A DNA stretch of 5,873 bases, taken from assembly GCA_964539415.1 (NCBI GenBank), contig CAZIID010000036.1, positions 1 through 5,873 on the forward strand, written 5' to 3'. The notes under the pieces are model-generated. The model saw nothing but the letters and a program-made list of their open reading frames with translations, did not search any database and was not told where the DNA came from. This DNA is from CAYQFQ01 sp964539415 (GTDB taxonomy: Bacteria > Patescibacteriota > Minisyncoccia > Phycocordibacterales > GWA1-40-21). Below, one piece after another: positions 5,507 to 5,873 of this stretch. Positions within the stretch are counted from its first letter, which is position 1. Each line of letters starts with the position of its first letter. A program made the position numbers and the translations under genes.

Positions 5507-5873
5507 AAACAACTAGTTTAAAAAAAGGTTTTACTCTAATAGAACTTCTAACGGTGGTTTCAATTATTGCTTTACTATCCACTGTCGTTATGTCATCTCT
5601 AACAACATCAAGAGAAAAAGCAAGGGATGTGGCAAAAATTCAAACAATGAATGAAGTTAAATCTGCCCTTGAATTATTTAATACCACAAAAGGTTATTTT
5701 CCATCAACCTCTGATATGCCAAATTCCCTAACTTCTGAAACGACTAAATATATAGAATCAGTAAACGCAAAAATAGTTTACCGTGGTGAAAACAACGGGT
5801 CAGAATGTTCTCTACAAGGTGCAAAATGTTATTCTTATCATATGGGAATCGCTCTAGAAAGAGAAGACAATCC
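5503..5873 (+). CDS. Type IV pilin-like protein (prepilin), 3' end missing
   Basis: The first 123 residues of a prepilin; the end lies beyond the window. A short basic leader, MKTTSLKKG, is followed by FTLIELLTVVSIIALLS. This is the class III signal cut by the prepilin peptidase PilD after G9, with the conserved glutamate at mature position 5 (E14). The hydrophobic helix (10-30) anchors the protein in the membrane and packs the pilus core. The region 31-62 (REKARDVAKIQTMNEVKSALELFN) continues the long pilin helix. GYFPSTSDMP (64-73) is common in pseudopilins of the GspG/PilE type. C102 and C109 could form a disulfide loop. The start overlaps the stop of the small gene upstream by ATGA, and there is no strong Shine-Dalgarno. 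It may be a major pilin, a minor pilin or a DNA-uptake pseudopilin; the sequence shown cannot decide. Confidence 0.93.
   Translation, partial: MKTTSLKKGFTLIELLTVVSIIALLSTVVMSSLTTSREKARDVAKIQTMNEVKSALELFNTTKGYFPSTSDMPNSLTSETTKYIESVNAKIVYRGENNGSECSLQGAKCYSYHMGIALEREDN

Noticed and set aside
1..5873. CRISPR array, insertion sequence, tRNA or defence/toxin genes
   Set aside because: I saw no regularly spaced repeats, transposase motifs, tRNA cloverleaf or defence domains on either strand. The window reads as core chromosomal genes.

Overview
The window looks like chromosomal DNA from a Candidate Phyla Radiation bacterium (Patescibacteria, most likely the Parcubacteria group). The main reason is the first 60 bases. 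Read on the minus strand they are the start of a 16S rRNA gene, and the run GGCGGCGTGGATAGGGCATG matches the form I know from Parcubacteria. The A+T-rich, lysine- and isoleucine-rich proteins, the very short gene spacing and the CPR-like sugar transferase and pilin fit this. The placement rests on memory of family patterns, not on a search.

Layout. On the minus strand, right to left, are a membrane-bound polyprenyl-phosphate sugar-1-phosphate transferase (4046-2721), secD (2668-1340), secF (1324-404), a perfect 44-bp palindrome that probably ends secDF transcription (380-337), a strong rRNA promoter (276-249), a leader of about 180 nt with boxB/boxA-like antitermination elements, and the 5' end of 16S rRNA (60-1). 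On the plus strand, starting from a compact divergent promoter region, are a GT4-type glycosyltransferase (4115-5311), a 61-residue single-span membrane protein (5321-5506) and a type IV pilin-like protein cut by the window end (5503 onward). The small gene and the pilin gene overlap by ATGA.

How the genes work together. The two divergent glycan genes plausibly serve one surface-glycan pathway. The sugar transferase would load the first sugar phosphate onto the lipid carrier, and the glycosyltransferase would add a later sugar. SecD and SecF are the proton-driven accessory subunits of the Sec translocon, which exports envelope proteins. The pilin belongs to a type IV pilus or pseudopilus system, and the small membrane protein may be linked to it.

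Expression signals are the most informative part of the window. Three minus-strand promoters share a 16-bp spacer between recognisable -35 and -10 boxes. Two plus-strand genes have a -10 box ending exactly six bases before the start codon, which predicts leaderless mRNA. No gene here has a convincing Shine-Dalgarno sequence. I see no CRISPR array, transposon, tRNA or defence gene, and no clearly new multi-gene system. The best leads are the leaderless expression architecture, the rRNA control region and the pilin-coupled microprotein.
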